Source of the DNA: Planctomycetota bacterium
GTDB taxonomy: Bacteria; Planctomycetota; Phycisphaerae; Phycisphaerales; UBA1924
Direction of reading: 5' to 3'
Length of the DNA: 40,864 nucleotides
NCBI GenBank assembly: GCA_023432465.1
Contig: JAEYUO010000145.1
Span: forward strand, 1-40,864
The notes below the pieces were generated by a model, which saw only the letters and a program-made list of their open reading frames with translations, was not told the DNA's origin and did not search any database. A program made the position numbers and the translations under genes. Position 1 is the stretch's first letter, and each line of letters begins with the position of its first letter. Of this stretch, positions 16,892-25,622 are shown piece by piece.

Positions 16892-19030
16892 ATGAGAACG
16901 TCTCGTTTCCTGGCTTTCCCGATCGCGATCATCATGGCGGCCGCCTCCGCAGCCACCGCGCAGAATGCGGCCCCCGAGGCCCCGAAGGAGCCGGAGGCCC
17001 CCCGCGGTCCCGCGCCCCTCATCCCGCGTGAGGTCCTCTTTGGCAACCCCGTCCGCGCCCAGGCGCGGCTCTCCCCCGATGGCCACCGCATCGCCTTCCT
17101 CGCGCCAGTCGATGGTGTGCTGAACATCTTCGTCGGGCCAGCCGACAACCTCGACGACGCCAAGCCTGTCACGAACGAGAAGACCCGCGGCATCCGCAGC
17201 TACTACTGGGCCTACACCAACCAGCACATCCTCTACGTGCAGGATGTCGGCGGCGATGAGCAGTGGAAGATCTACTGCGTCGACCTCGGCGCGGGAGAGG
17301 TCCGCGACCTCACGCCCATCGACGAGATCATCGGGCCTGACGGCAACCCCATCCTCGTCCCCTCGGGCAACAAGCTCCGCCCCACCGCGCAGATCCAGGA
17401 GGTCAGCCGCAAGTTCCCCGATGAGATCCTCATCGGCCTGAACAACCGCAACCCCTCTCTGCACGACATCCACCGCCTCAACATCCGCACCGGCGAGATG
17501 ACGCTGGTCTGCGAGAACCAGGGCTTCCTGGCGATGGTCACCGATGAGGACTACAACGTCCGCTTCGCCATCCGGCCCAACCCCGATGGCAGCATGGCCT
17601 TCCTCCGAAGCCCCGACAACGGCAAGTCCTTCGAGCCCTTCCAGGACATTCCGCCCGGCGATATCGACAACTTCAGCCCGCTGTTCTTCGACAACTCCGG
17701 CAAAATCCTCTTCGTCCGCGATGCCCGCGACCGTGACACCGCCGGCATCTTCGCCATGGACACCAGGACGGGTCTCAAGCAGCTCATCACGGCCAAGGAC
17801 AACTGCGATGCCGGCGGGATGCTCGTGCACCCCACCGAGAACCGCATCCAGGCCGTCGAATACAACTACGACAAGCCCAAGTGGTCCCTGCTGGGCATGG
17901 AGCTCGCCAAGGACTTTGAGTACCTCAAGAAGATCGATCACGAATCGACCATGTTGGTCACCAGCCGTTCGCTCAATGACCGCTACTGGACCGTCGCGTT
18001 CGTCCCCGACAACGGCTCTCCCAGCGTCTACCTCTACGACCGCGGCCCCGGCGACGGCACCAAGACCAACAAGCTCCTCTTCAAGACCCAGCCCGCGCTC
18101 GACCGCCACACCCTTAGCCGCATGCACCCGGTCGTCATCGATGCCCGCGACGGCCTCAAGCTGGTCTCCTACCTCTCCCTTCCCCCGCACACCGACACCG
18201 ATGGCGACGGCCGGCCGGACATGCCCGTCCCCCTCGTCCTCAACGTCCACGGCGGTCCCACCGCCCGCGACAGCTGGGGATACAACGCCGAGCACCAGTG
18301 GCTCACCAACCGCGGCTACGCCGTCCTCAGCGTGAACTATCGCGGCTCCACCGGCTACGGAAAGAAGTTCATCGCCGCCGGAAACCTCGAATGGGCCGGC
18401 AAGATGCACGACGATCTCATCGATGCCGTCAACTGGGCCGTCGATCAGAAGATCGCCGACCCCGACAAGGTCGCCATCTACGGCGGCTCCTACGGCGGCT
18501 ACGCCACCCTCGTCGGACTCACCTTCACCCCCGATGTCTTCGCCTGCGGTGTTGACATCGTCGGTCCGTCCAACCTCGAAACCCTCCTCAACTCCATCCC
18601 GCCGCACTGGGCTCCCTACATCGACACGCTCGTCCGCAAGACCGGCGACCACCGCACCGAGGAGGGCCGCGCCTTCCTCAAGTCGCGCTCGCCGATCACC
18701 TTCGTCGATCGCATCAAGAAGCCCCTGCTCATCGCGCAGGGCGCAAACGACCAGCGCGTCAAGCAGGCCGAGGCCGACCAGATTGTCCAATCCATGATGG
18801 AGAAGAAGATCCCCGTCACCTATGTCCTCTACCCCGATGAAGGCCACGGCTTCGCCCGCCCTGAGAACCGCATGTCCTTCTACTCGATCGCCGAGCACTT
18901 CCTCGCCGCGAACCTCGGCGGCCGCACCGAGCCCTTCGGCACCGACTTCAAGGGCTCCTCGATCACGATCCCCGCGGGCGCGGACCTCATCCCCGGTCTG
19001 AAGGCCGCGGCCGAGAACAAGGACAACTGA
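16892..19030 (+). CDS. Exported S9-family serine peptidase
   Basis: 712 residues from ATG 16892, preceded by GGAGG with 6-base spacing. Signal peptide 1-24 (RFLAFPIAIIMAAASAATAQ). Residues about 45-420 are the beta-propeller of prolyl-oligopeptidase/acylaminoacyl-peptidase proteins (repeats such as LSPDGHRIAFLAP). The C-terminal alpha/beta-hydrolase domain carries VHGGPTARD, NYRGSTGYG, the nucleophile Ser533 in GGSYGGYA, Asp620 in GANDQRV and His652 in DEGHGF, a complete triad. Such enzymes cleave short peptides, so this one likely trims peptides made by secreted endopeptidases in the periplasm. A poly-Pro/Glu linker follows the signal. The gene ends 57 bp before a strong terminator and is monocistronic. 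Confidence 0.93.
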   Translation: MRTSRFLAFPIAIIMAAASAATAQNAAPEAPKEPEAPRGPAPLIPREVLFGNPVRAQARLSPDGHRIAFLAPVDGVLNIFVGPADNLDDAKPVTNEKTRGIRSYYWAYTNQHILYVQDVGGDEQWKIYCVDLGAGEVRDLTPIDEIIGPDGNPILVPSGNKLRPTAQIQEVSRKFPDEILIGLNNRNPSLHDIHRLNIRTGEMTLVCENQGFLAMVTDEDYNVRFAIRPNPDGSMAFLRSPDNGKSFEPFQDIPPGDIDNFSPLFFDNSGKILFVRDARDRDTAGIFAMDTRTGLKQLITAKDNCDAGGMLVHPTENRIQAVEYNYDKPKWSLLGMELAKDFEYLKKIDHESTMLVTSRSLNDRYWTVAFVPDNGSPSVYLYDRGPGDGTKTNKLLFKTQPALDRHTLSRMHPVVIDARDGLKLVSYLSLPPHTDTDGDGRPDMPVPLVLNVHGGPTARDSWGYNAEHQWLTNRGYAVLSVNYRGSTGYGKKFIAAGNLEWAGKMHDDLIDAVNWAVDQKIADPDKVAIYGGSYGGYATLVGLTFTPDVFACGVDIVGPSNLETLLNSIPPHWAPYIDTLVRKTGDHRTEEGRAFLKSRSPITFVDRIKKPLLIAQGANDQRVKQAEADQIVQSMMEKKIPVTYVLYPDEGHGFARPENRMSFYSIAEHFLAANLGGRTEPFGTDFKGSSITIPAGADLIPGLKAAAENKDN

Positions 19031-19086
19031 TCCCGCCTCTGTCCACGCCCGCGCACCTGTGCGGGCATATTCCAACCGCTCCCCTG

Positions 19087-19120
19087 CGAGGCCCGGCAAT
19101 CCGCCGGGCCTCGTTTCTTT
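19087..19120 (+). terminator. Intrinsic terminator after the S9 peptidase
   Basis: CGAGGCCCGGC (19087-19097) and GCCGGGCCTCG (19103-19113) form 11 perfect pairs with the 5-base loop AATCC, followed by TTTCTTT. It separates the peptidase gene from gatC, so gatC must have its own promoter in the remaining short gap or be reached by readthrough. Confidence 0.9.
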
Positions 19121-19143
19121 CCCATCCGGATACGATTCCCCAT

Positions 19144-19470
19144 ATGACCGACCAGCCCCCCCCTGCTTCCGCTCTCACCTCCGAGCAGGTCCGCAAGGTC
19201 GCGGCCCTCGCCCGGCTCTCCCCTTCCGATGCGCAGATCGAGAAGTACCGCACCGAACTCGGCGCGATCCTCACCTACGTCGAGCGGCTCCGCGGCCTGG
19301 ATCTCAGCTCCGTGGATGGGCTCCCCAACCCCGCCGAGCACACCAACCGCCTCCGGCCCGACACCCCCGCTCCCGGGCTCCCGCAATCAGCGCTCATGGA
19401 GATGGCCCCCAAGGCCTGTGCCCCGTTCGTTGCGGTCCCCAAGATTCTCGGGGATGCGGCCGGGGTATAA
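19144..19470 (+). CDS. gatC: Asp/Glu-tRNA amidotransferase subunit C
   Basis: 108 residues, the usual GatC size. LTSEQVRKVAALARLSPSDA at the N-terminus, the helix KYRTELGAILTYVERLRGLD, then DTPAPGLPQSALMEMAPKAC and FVAVPKIL at the end match the family in order. GatC clamps GatA to GatB in the complex that converts Glu-tRNA(Gln) and Asp-tRNA(Asn) to the amidated forms. gatA and gatB are not adjacent, which is common. ATG 19144 is the only sensible start; the preceding 24 bases carry no clear ribosome binding site. The gene stands between the S9 peptidase terminator and the ybeY promoter. Confidence 0.93.
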   Translation: MTDQPPPASALTSEQVRKVAALARLSPSDAQIEKYRTELGAILTYVERLRGLDLSSVDGLPNPAEHTNRLRPDTPAPGLPQSALMEMAPKACAPFVAVPKILGDAAGV

Positions 19471-19613
19471 ACCCAACATGCCCGAACGATCGCTGCATTT
19501 CGGCACTTTTTCGTCGAAAATGGGTCGAACATCGATCATTTGGCCACGATCTTCCCCGTCCACGCTGAAGGCACAATAACCTCACAATATACGAACTTAT
19601 GCCCAATCCCTGC

Positions 19614-19641
19614 TTGCTCGGGTCAACAGATCCGGTATGAT
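19614..19641 (+). promoter_or_regulatory. Promoter for ybeY operon
   Basis: TATGAT (19636-19641, 5 of 6 consensus) with TTGCTC 16 bases upstream. The expected transcript start is about 30 bases before the ybeY ATG, leaving room for its GGAGG. An in-frame ATG at 19637 lies within this -10 box and so cannot be the translation start. Confidence 0.5.
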
Positions 19642-19678
19642 TGAGGTCGCCGGAGATCACACGGGGAGGGGGTTTGCC

Positions 19679-20251
19679 ATGACGGATTCGGTTCCATCTC
19701 AGCCACACACCAGTCGCCTCGCCGCCGCGATCAACGATGGCTCGCCCGAGCCTGATCCGGAGCCCGACAGTTGTGTGGAAGTCCTTGACCCCGCACGGCT
19801 TCTCGATCCCGCCGCGCTCCGCTGGCTGATTACCAGATCCATCGCCGCCATGGCCGCGATCAACGCGACGGGACAGGTCCGCGCGCGGATCGTCAACGAT
19901 GCCGAAATGGCCGCGGCCCACGAGAGATACTCGGGCATCGCCGGTACAACCGACGTGCTGACCTTCGATCTGCGCGATTCCGCCAGCCCCTCACCCGGGG
20001 ATCCCCTCGACGTTGATCTCTGGATCTGCGTCGATGAGGCGCGGCGGCACGCCGCCGACCTCGGACACACCGTCGAGCGCGAGCTGCTGCTCTACATCAT
20101 CCACGGCATCCTGCACTGCTCCGGCTTTGACGATCACGAAGAGGACGATCACCGCGCCATGCATGCCGAGGAGGACCGCATCCTCGAAGCGATCGGCGTC
20201 GGGGCGACCTTCTCCACGCCCACGCCGCCGGCCCGGGAGGGTGCGGAATGA
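19679..20251 (+). CDS. ybeY: Endoribonuclease YbeY
   Basis: 190 residues from ATG 19679; GGAGG lies 9 bases upstream. The core matches YbeY: DVLTFDL (92-98, family DVLSFP-like) and the zinc motif HGILHCSGFDDH (142-153). YbeY is a metal-dependent RNase needed for 16S rRNA 3' end maturation and ribosome quality control. In the proteobacterial motif the third His is ten residues after the first; here that place is Asp152 and the His is at 153, so the third ligand may be Asp or a shifted His. The N-terminal 40 residues are Pro/Asp-rich and extra. The stop overlaps the start of the next gene (ATGA), the conserved ybeY-corC pairing, so the genes are translationally coupled. Confidence 0.92.
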   Translation: MTDSVPSQPHTSRLAAAINDGSPEPDPEPDSCVEVLDPARLLDPAALRWLITRSIAAMAAINATGQVRARIVNDAEMAAAHERYSGIAGTTDVLTFDLRDSASPSPGDPLDVDLWICVDEARRHAADLGHTVERELLLYIIHGILHCSGFDDHEEDDHRAMHAEEDRILEAIGVGATFSTPTPPAREGAE

Positions 20252-21612
20252 TCTCCGGAATCATCGCGCTCGCCCTGCTCGCCTTCGGCGCGCTCCTCAG
20301 CGCGCTGCACGCTTCGCTGTCCGACCTCGTGCGCACCACGCTCGAGGAGATGGCCCAGGCCTCGCCCAGCCGCACGCGCAAAGCCGCCATCGCCGCCATC
20401 CTCGACGATGTCCCCGGTCACGCCCGCGCGGTCGCCTTCCTCCGCACCCCGTGCAGCCTCGGCGCGGCCATCGCGCTGGTCTTCCTCTCCGCTGCGATCC
20501 GCGACACTCCCTCCCCAACGTGGCTCGACGGCCTGATCGGCGGCGCGATCGCCGCCGCGCTGCTCTGGGTCTTCAGCGTCCTCATCCCCGAGGCCGTGTC
20601 GCGCCACGCCGGCGAGCGGCTCGTCTTTGCCCTCTCGCGGCTGGTCCGCGCCATCCACATCCTCGCCGCGCCCCTGCGGCCCCTGGCGATGTTCTTCGAT
20701 TCGCTCTTCCGCATGCTCACCGGCACCCGCCCGGAGGATGAGGCCGACCAGGTCGAGGCGGAGGTCCTCTCTGCGCTCGATGAGGCCGAGCGCGAGGGCG
20801 GTGTCGATGAGCGCGAGCGCGACATGATCGAATCGGTCATGGAGATCAAGGACCTCACGGTCGAGCAGATCATGACGCCGCGGAATGAGATCGAGGCGCT
20901 GGAGCTTACCAGCAACCTCGGGCAGGTCGCCGCGTTTGTCCGCAAGGCGCGCCACTCGCGCATCCCCGTCTACCGATCGGGCGCGGGGCTCGATGAGATC
21001 GTCGGCATCTTCTATGTCAAGGACCTGCTCCGCTGGCTCGCCGGCGAGGGCGCACACTCCGGCAAGGGCTTCGACCTTCGCACCATCCTCCGCCCCGCGA
21101 TGGTCGTCCCCGAATCCAAGACCATCCGCGAGCTGCTCGACGAGTTTGTCGCCAAGCGCGTGCACGTCGCGATCGTCGCCGATGAATACGGCGGCACGGC
21201 GGGCATCGTCTCGCTGGAGGACATCATCGAGGAAGTCTTCGGCGAGATCCAGGACGAGTACGAGAAGGCCGAGGATGACCCGCCGCGGATCGATATCCGC
21301 GCTGAGGAGAGCATCGTCGAGTGCGATGCCCGCACCGCGATCCACGATCTGAACGATGCACTCGAACCCTTCGGCGTCAGCATCCCCGAGGGCGAGGATT
21401 ACGACACCATCGCCGGGTACGCGCTGGCCGCCTTCGGCCGCATCCCCGAGACCAACGAGAGCATCCTGATGGGCCGTACCGCAATCACCGTGCTGGAGGC
21501 CACGCCCACGCGGATCGTGAAGGTGCGCATCCAGGTCAAGCCCGAAGAAGGCGCTGAGGCCGAGCCCGCACCCGCCGCCGCGGCGAGCCGGGAGGGGGAG
21601 AAGGGGAAGTAG
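20248..21612 (+). CDS. CorC/HlyC-type CNNM-CBS protein
   Basis: 454 residues. The N-terminus is a CNNM (DUF21) membrane domain of about four helices (1-150), followed by two CBS domains (from IMTPRNEIEAL near 208, and from VVPESKTIRELLDEFV to DEYGGTAGIVSLEDIIEEVFGE, about 287-335) and a C-terminal CorC_HlyC domain (about 355-440, PEGEDYDTIAGYALAAFGRIP). The family links to magnesium/cobalt efflux and resistance; some members are cation exporters. It starts inside the ybeY stop codon and is followed without gap by a zinc-ribbon membrane protein, so all three form one operon. The old name 'hemolysin' does not describe function. Confidence 0.93.
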   Translation: MISGIIALALLAFGALLSALHASLSDLVRTTLEEMAQASPSRTRKAAIAAILDDVPGHARAVAFLRTPCSLGAAIALVFLSAAIRDTPSPTWLDGLIGGAIAAALLWVFSVLIPEAVSRHAGERLVFALSRLVRAIHILAAPLRPLAMFFDSLFRMLTGTRPEDEADQVEAEVLSALDEAEREGGVDERERDMIESVMEIKDLTVEQIMTPRNEIEALELTSNLGQVAAFVRKARHSRIPVYRSGAGLDEIVGIFYVKDLLRWLAGEGAHSGKGFDLRTILRPAMVVPESKTIRELLDEFVAKRVHVAIVADEYGGTAGIVSLEDIIEEVFGEIQDEYEKAEDDPPRIDIRAEESIVECDARTAIHDLNDALEPFGVSIPEGEDYDTIAGYALAAFGRIPETNESILMGRTAITVLEATPTRIVKVRIQVKPEEGAEAEPAPAAAASREGEKGK

Positions 21613-22023
21613 TTGCTTCAGAAGCCCGTCATTCAGGAACGGGATTGTGAAATCTGCGGATACCAACTCCGCGGCATGCCGAAGCACGCGCTCAGCGTTT
21701 GTCCTGAGTGCGGATCGGTGTTTGATGCACAGCGGCTGCCGTCGAAGTGGCGATACGCAACGTGGACGATGGTGCCAGTGTGCGTCGCGGTTATCTGGAT
21801 CGTGTTGCAGCGAGCGCCCTACGACAAGTTTGGTGTACCCACGAGCGTTCTCGCGGGCATCGTGATACTGCTGGCGATGTGCGGAACAGTCGCGTTCTCC
21901 GTGGTCTCAGTCCTCCTCGCACGAATGGGGCCAAGCATCGAGAGCCGATGGCTTGTCGGCTTGGGCATCGGACTCGCAGTCTGTTTCGTCAGCACATGCC
22001 TGGGCTGGTGCGCAACAGTCTGA
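21613..22023 (+). CDS. Zinc-ribbon membrane protein, function unknown
   Basis: 136 residues. A TTG start at 21613 directly follows the corC stop; I chose it because the zinc ribbon begins before the first Met (residue 22), and a purine-rich stretch (GGAGGGGGAGAAGGGG) precedes it. Cysteines 12, 15, 30 and 33 (CEICGYQLRG...CPECG) form a ribbon typical of many planctomycete proteins. About three membrane helices follow (roughly 47-65, 75-98, 110-132). No function is known to me. Being the third gene behind ybeY and corC it probably shares their promoter. It is convergent with the amylase gene, 37 bp away. Confidence 0.7.
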   Translation: MLQKPVIQERDCEICGYQLRGMPKHALSVCPECGSVFDAQRLPSKWRYATWTMVPVCVAVIWIVLQRAPYDKFGVPTSVLAGIVILLAMCGTVAFSVVSVLLARMGPSIESRWLVGLGIGLAVCFVSTCLGWCATV

Positions 22024-22060
22024 CGCCGCGGCGAGTCGACAACTGCGATCGTCGCAACGG

Positions 22061-24259
22061 TTACTCCGACGCGAACTCAAACACACCCGCGCTTCGCCGC
22101 AGGATCCGCAGTTCCCTCACCGCTTCCGTGATCTCGATCCGCCGCGGCACACCCCTCTCTCCATTCCTTGCACCCTCAAGCAGCGATGCTGCATCAAACG
22201 CCGCGTCACCCCGGTTCGCCACGCACACCACCCGCTGTCCGTTCAGCCCGCGCTCGAACGCGAACACATCCGGGTTCCCCGTCTCGATGATCCGCACATC
22301 CCCGTAGCGCAGCACCTCGCCGATCTGCTCATCCTGCCGCAGCCGCAGCCACGCGCGGAACTTGTCGCGCAGGCCCGGCTCCGCGCGGTCTTCCTCACGC
22401 TGCATCTCCCCCCCCGCGCCCGCATCCGCCCACGGCAGGGGCTTGCGGCAGTTGGGGTCGTTCCCGCCGTGCATGCCGTACTCATCGCCGTAGTACACCA
22501 TCGGCGAGCCCGGCCAGCACGCGAGCACCGCGACACCCAGCGCCAGCTTGTCGTACGTCTCCGCGCTCGGGCGCATCCGCTGCACGCGCAGCGGAATCTG
22601 TCCGCCATACTCCGTCAATCCCGCTTCGATCATCGTCGCGACGCGCGCGGTGTCGTGCGACCCAAGCAGGTTCATCTGCACCAGCTCGTGCTGCGCCGGC
22701 CGCTCCACCACGCGGGCCAGCTGGACGCCGAGCTGCTCGCTCGTGTACGTTTCATCCGCCAGCCAGCGCACGAGCGGCATCGCCACCGGGTAGTTCATCT
22801 GCCCGTCGAAGACAGCCCCCCCGCCCTTCTCCTTGGCGTCATTTCCGCCGCTGAAGTACTCCCGCGCATCAAACCACATCTCCCCCAGCAGCACACCATC
22901 GGGGTTGATGCTCTTGGCGTGCGATCTCCACGCCTCCCAGAACGGCCGCGGCAGGTCCGGCACGACATCCAGCCGCCACCCGTCGATCCCGCGCTTGCCT
23001 TCTGCCGGCGACATCCACCGCTTCGTCACCGCGAACACGTGCTGCTCCACCTCCGGGTGCAGCCGCCCGTTCGCCCCGCGTGCAAACACCGGCAGGCTCC
23101 CGTTCACACTGTTCCACGACTTCCACGCGATCAGCGACCCCTCCCGCACATCCATCGCGCGCACGGCTTCATCGGCCATGCGCTTTTCATCCACAAACTC
23201 CGCCTGAAACCACGGCGCATACTTCGACTCGCGGCCGCGCTTGCGCACATCCTCAAACGCCCAGAAGCGCGTGCCCACGTGGTTCCACACGCCGTCGAAC
23301 ACGATGCGCATGCCGCGGCCGTGCACCTCGGGCAGCAGCGTGTCCAGCACGTACCGGTCCGCCTGTGTCCACACCCACGTCGCCGGGTCTTCGGTTTCGC
23401 CGCGGATCGCGGCGGCGTCGGCTTCGCCAGCTTCACCATCGCCCGCGAAAGTCGGATCAATGTGCCGGAAGTCCGTCGCATCGTACTTGTGGTGGGAGTG
23501 TGCCTGGAACACCGGGTTGAGGTAGATCGCGGTGACGCCGAGGTCGCGCAGCTCATCGAGCTTCTCGACCACGCCCTCAAGGTCCCCGCCATATCGCCTT
23601 GCCTGCATCGCCGCGCCCCGCGGGTCGGCGACCGCCCGCAGCACATGCGGCGGCTCCATCGTCACCCTTGCCCGCGCCGCCTCCAACTCATCAACATCAA
23701 ACCCGTACCAGTCGCTTGTCCATTCCTTCTTCGTGAACGCCGGTCCGCGCGGATCGTTCGCGGCGTTCCCGTTCCGGAACCGCTCCGGGAAGATCTGATA
23801 CCACACCGCGCCCTTGGCCCAGTCCGGCGTTTCGCTCCCGGGCGCTGGCGCGGTTTCGAACTTGAACGGCCCGTGCGACAGCCCCTCAGCGGCCTCCATC
23901 GACCAGACGGTGAAACCGAGTGTCATTGTCACGGGCGTATTGCTGCCGCGGCCTGCCATCACGCGGCATGTGTAGCGCACACGCGGCGGGACCGCGTTCT
24001 CGATCGGCTCGGGCCGCATCCGCGCCGCGATCCCCCGCCCGCCTCCCGCGACCCGGAGCTCGACGCCCGACCCCGCATCCGCCGGGAGCACGATCTCCAC
24101 ATCCGCCAGGCCCAGCCCGCCGGAAATCGGTGTCACACGCAGCTCGAACCCGGGCGGCAGCTTCGGCTGCGCAGCAGCCCCCGCGGCACCCCACCCCAGC
24201 AGCGCGGCCGCGGCGGCCCACAGGCCGCAAAACCTCCGCGGTGACCGACTCTGCCGCAT
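22061..24259 (-). CDS. Exported GH13 alpha-amylase family enzyme
   Basis: 732 residues with a signal peptide (1-30, ending GAAAQP). An N-terminal beta domain (about 33-140) is followed by the GH13 barrel, starting AVWYQIFPERFRNGNAANDP (151-170), as in neopullulanases and cyclomaltodextrinases. Conserved regions: DGVWNHVG (322-329), GWRLDVV with nucleophile Asp431, GEMW with acid/base Glu460, and GSHDTAR with Asp536. The C-terminal beta domain ends at FEFASE. It should hydrolyse alpha-1,4-linked glucans (maltodextrin, pullulan or cyclodextrin) in the periplasm. The start ATG 24259 has no clear ribosome binding site. Its divergent neighbour is a sugar-type permease gene 133 bp away, which could import the products. 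Confidence 0.92.
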   Translation of the reverse strand: MRQSRSPRRFCGLWAAAAALLGWGAAGAAAQPKLPPGFELRVTPISGGLGLADVEIVLPADAGSGVELRVAGGGRGIAARMRPEPIENAVPPRVRYTCRVMAGRGSNTPVTMTLGFTVWSMEAAEGLSHGPFKFETAPAPGSETPDWAKGAVWYQIFPERFRNGNAANDPRGPAFTKKEWTSDWYGFDVDELEAARARVTMEPPHVLRAVADPRGAAMQARRYGGDLEGVVEKLDELRDLGVTAIYLNPVFQAHSHHKYDATDFRHIDPTFAGDGEAGEADAAAIRGETEDPATWVWTQADRYVLDTLLPEVHGRGMRIVFDGVWNHVGTRFWAFEDVRKRGRESKYAPWFQAEFVDEKRMADEAVRAMDVREGSLIAWKSWNSVNGSLPVFARGANGRLHPEVEQHVFAVTKRWMSPAEGKRGIDGWRLDVVPDLPRPFWEAWRSHAKSINPDGVLLGEMWFDAREYFSGGNDAKEKGGGAVFDGQMNYPVAMPLVRWLADETYTSEQLGVQLARVVERPAQHELVQMNLLGSHDTARVATMIEAGLTEYGGQIPLRVQRMRPSAETYDKLALGVAVLACWPGSPMVYYGDEYGMHGGNDPNCRKPLPWADAGAGGEMQREEDRAEPGLRDKFRAWLRLRQDEQIGEVLRYGDVRIIETGNPDVFAFERGLNGQRVVCVANRGDAAFDAASLLEGARNGERGVPRRIEITEAVRELRILRRSAGVFEFASE

Positions 24260-24392
24260 GCCTCAGCCCTCCTGCCGTCGCCCCAGCACCGCATTCCCCC
24301 TCGCCGATTGAGGCCCCCGCCGCGGCACTGTACACTCCGCCTCTCCACCGCTTCCTCTCCCCCTCGCGATTCGCTCGCCCATCCTGCCTTCC

Positions 24393-25598
24393 ATGCCGCC
24401 AGCAAGGACCGCACATCCCGCCCCCGCCAGTCGCGCCCCCACACCCCTGTGGAAGCGCCTCTTCTCCGCGCAGGAGTCGGGCCTGGTCATCGTGATCATC
24501 CTCATTATGGCCGCCCTCACCTGGTTCGGCGGCACCAAGCAGGCCCCGGTGAGCGTCGAGATCCCCGCCGGCGCGACCGTACGGGAACGCGGCGATCGGG
24601 AACTGGTCATCCGCACTTCCGACGGCCGCGAGACCGTGCACGTATCCGACTCCGGCTGGCGCATCCCCGGCGCCGAGGGCCAGGCCCGCGCCGCCTTCGG
24701 CCGACGCACCGTCAACGCCTTCTTCGAGAAGGGCAACCTCGTCCAGCAGACCACCACCGCGAGCTTCATCGCGATCATGGCGGTCGGCATGACGGGCATC
24801 ATCATCCTTGCGGGCATCGATATCTCGATCGGGTCGATCTACGCGCTCGCGGCGATGCTCGCGGCGATGGCCCTCTCGCGCTTCGGACCCGAAGCCTCCA
24901 TCTGGACCACCGTCCCCACGGCGATCCTCATCGCCTGCGCTGTCGGCGCCGTCTGCGGCTTCCTCAACGGCTCGCTCAGCGTGGGCCTGCGCGTCCATCC
25001 GTTCGTCATCACCCTGGGCACCATGGCCGTCTTCCGCGGCCTGGTCTTTGTCCTCAGTCAGGGACAGACCGTCAGCGGCCTGCCCGACTCCCTCCAGCAG
25101 GGGTTCTTCAAGCTTGAATACTCCGGTGTCTATCCCATCCCCACGCTCATCATGCTGCTCGTCGCCGGCGCGGGGATGTTCATCCTCGCACGCACGGTCT
25201 TCGGTCGGCGCGTCTACGCCATCGGCGGCAACGAGACCGCCGCGAAGTATGCGGGCATCCCCGTCGCGCGCATCAAGGTCCTGGTGTTCACGCTCGCGGG
25301 TTTGCTCGCCGGGCTCTCCGCCGCGATGTACATCGGATACTTCGGCGCGGCCGAGAGCAACGCCGGCGCGGGGTATGAGCTCAAGGTCATCGCCGCGGCG
25401 GTGATCGGCGGCGCATCCCTCTCCGGCGGGCGCGGCTCCGCCGTGGGCGCGGTGCTCGGCGCGATCATGGTCCAGCTCATCGACAACGGCATGATCATCC
25501 TCGGGATCGACCAGAGCTACAACCAGATCGTCATGGGCACGGCGATCATCCTCGCCGTCGCCGTCGATCAGGCCAAGCTGCGCCTATCGGGACGGTAA
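24393..25598 (+). CDS. RbsC-type sugar ABC permease with periplasmic insertion
   Basis: 401 residues, longer than the usual 310-340. The body from 112 on is a classical ribose/xylose-type permease: FFEKGNLVQQTTTASFIAIMAVGM, GIDISIGSIYALAAM (141-155), FVITLGTMAVFRGLVF, IGGNETAAKYAGIPV and the final GAVLGAIMVQLIDNGMIILG. Between helix 1 (30-46) and this body is an extra segment of about 55 residues (51-105) with beta-rich, charged sequence (SVEIPAGATVRERGDRELVI...). It should face the periplasm and may contact the binding protein. The ATPase and binding protein are not in this window. ATG 24393 is the only sensible start; no ribosome binding site is obvious. Confidence 0.88.
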   Translation: MPPARTAHPAPASRAPTPLWKRLFSAQESGLVIVIILIMAALTWFGGTKQAPVSVEIPAGATVRERGDRELVIRTSDGRETVHVSDSGWRIPGAEGQARAAFGRRTVNAFFEKGNLVQQTTTASFIAIMAVGMTGIIILAGIDISIGSIYALAAMLAAMALSRFGPEASIWTTVPTAILIACAVGAVCGFLNGSLSVGLRVHPFVITLGTMAVFRGLVFVLSQGQTVSGLPDSLQQGFFKLEYSGVYPIPTLIMLLVAGAGMFILARTVFGRRVYAIGGNETAAKYAGIPVARIKVLVFTLAGLLAGLSAAMYIGYFGAAESNAGAGYELKVIAAAVIGGASLSGGRGSAVGAVLGAIMVQLIDNGMIILGIDQSYNQIVMGTAIILAVAVDQAKLRLSGR

Positions 25599-25622
25599 GC
25601 CACAGAGAGAGCCGCTGATCAA

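Noticed and set aside
16829..19099. 756-codon minus-strand open frame
   Set aside because: Exactly opposite the S9 peptidase, whose triad and signal peptide are clear; the antisense translation is Val/Gly/Asp/Glu-rich with no motifs.
19490..19530. Possible hairpin behind gatC
   Set aside because: CATTTCG and CGAAAATG pair with a mismatch and an overly long loop for their strength; no T-run in the right place for a plus-strand terminator.
19637..19678. Upstream in-frame ATG for ybeY
   Set aside because: It lies inside the probable -10 box; ATG 19679 has a good ribosome binding site.
21953..24244. 763-codon plus-strand open frame
   Set aside because: Antisense to the GH13 enzyme, whose catalytic residues are complete; the translation is His/Arg/Pro-rich noise.
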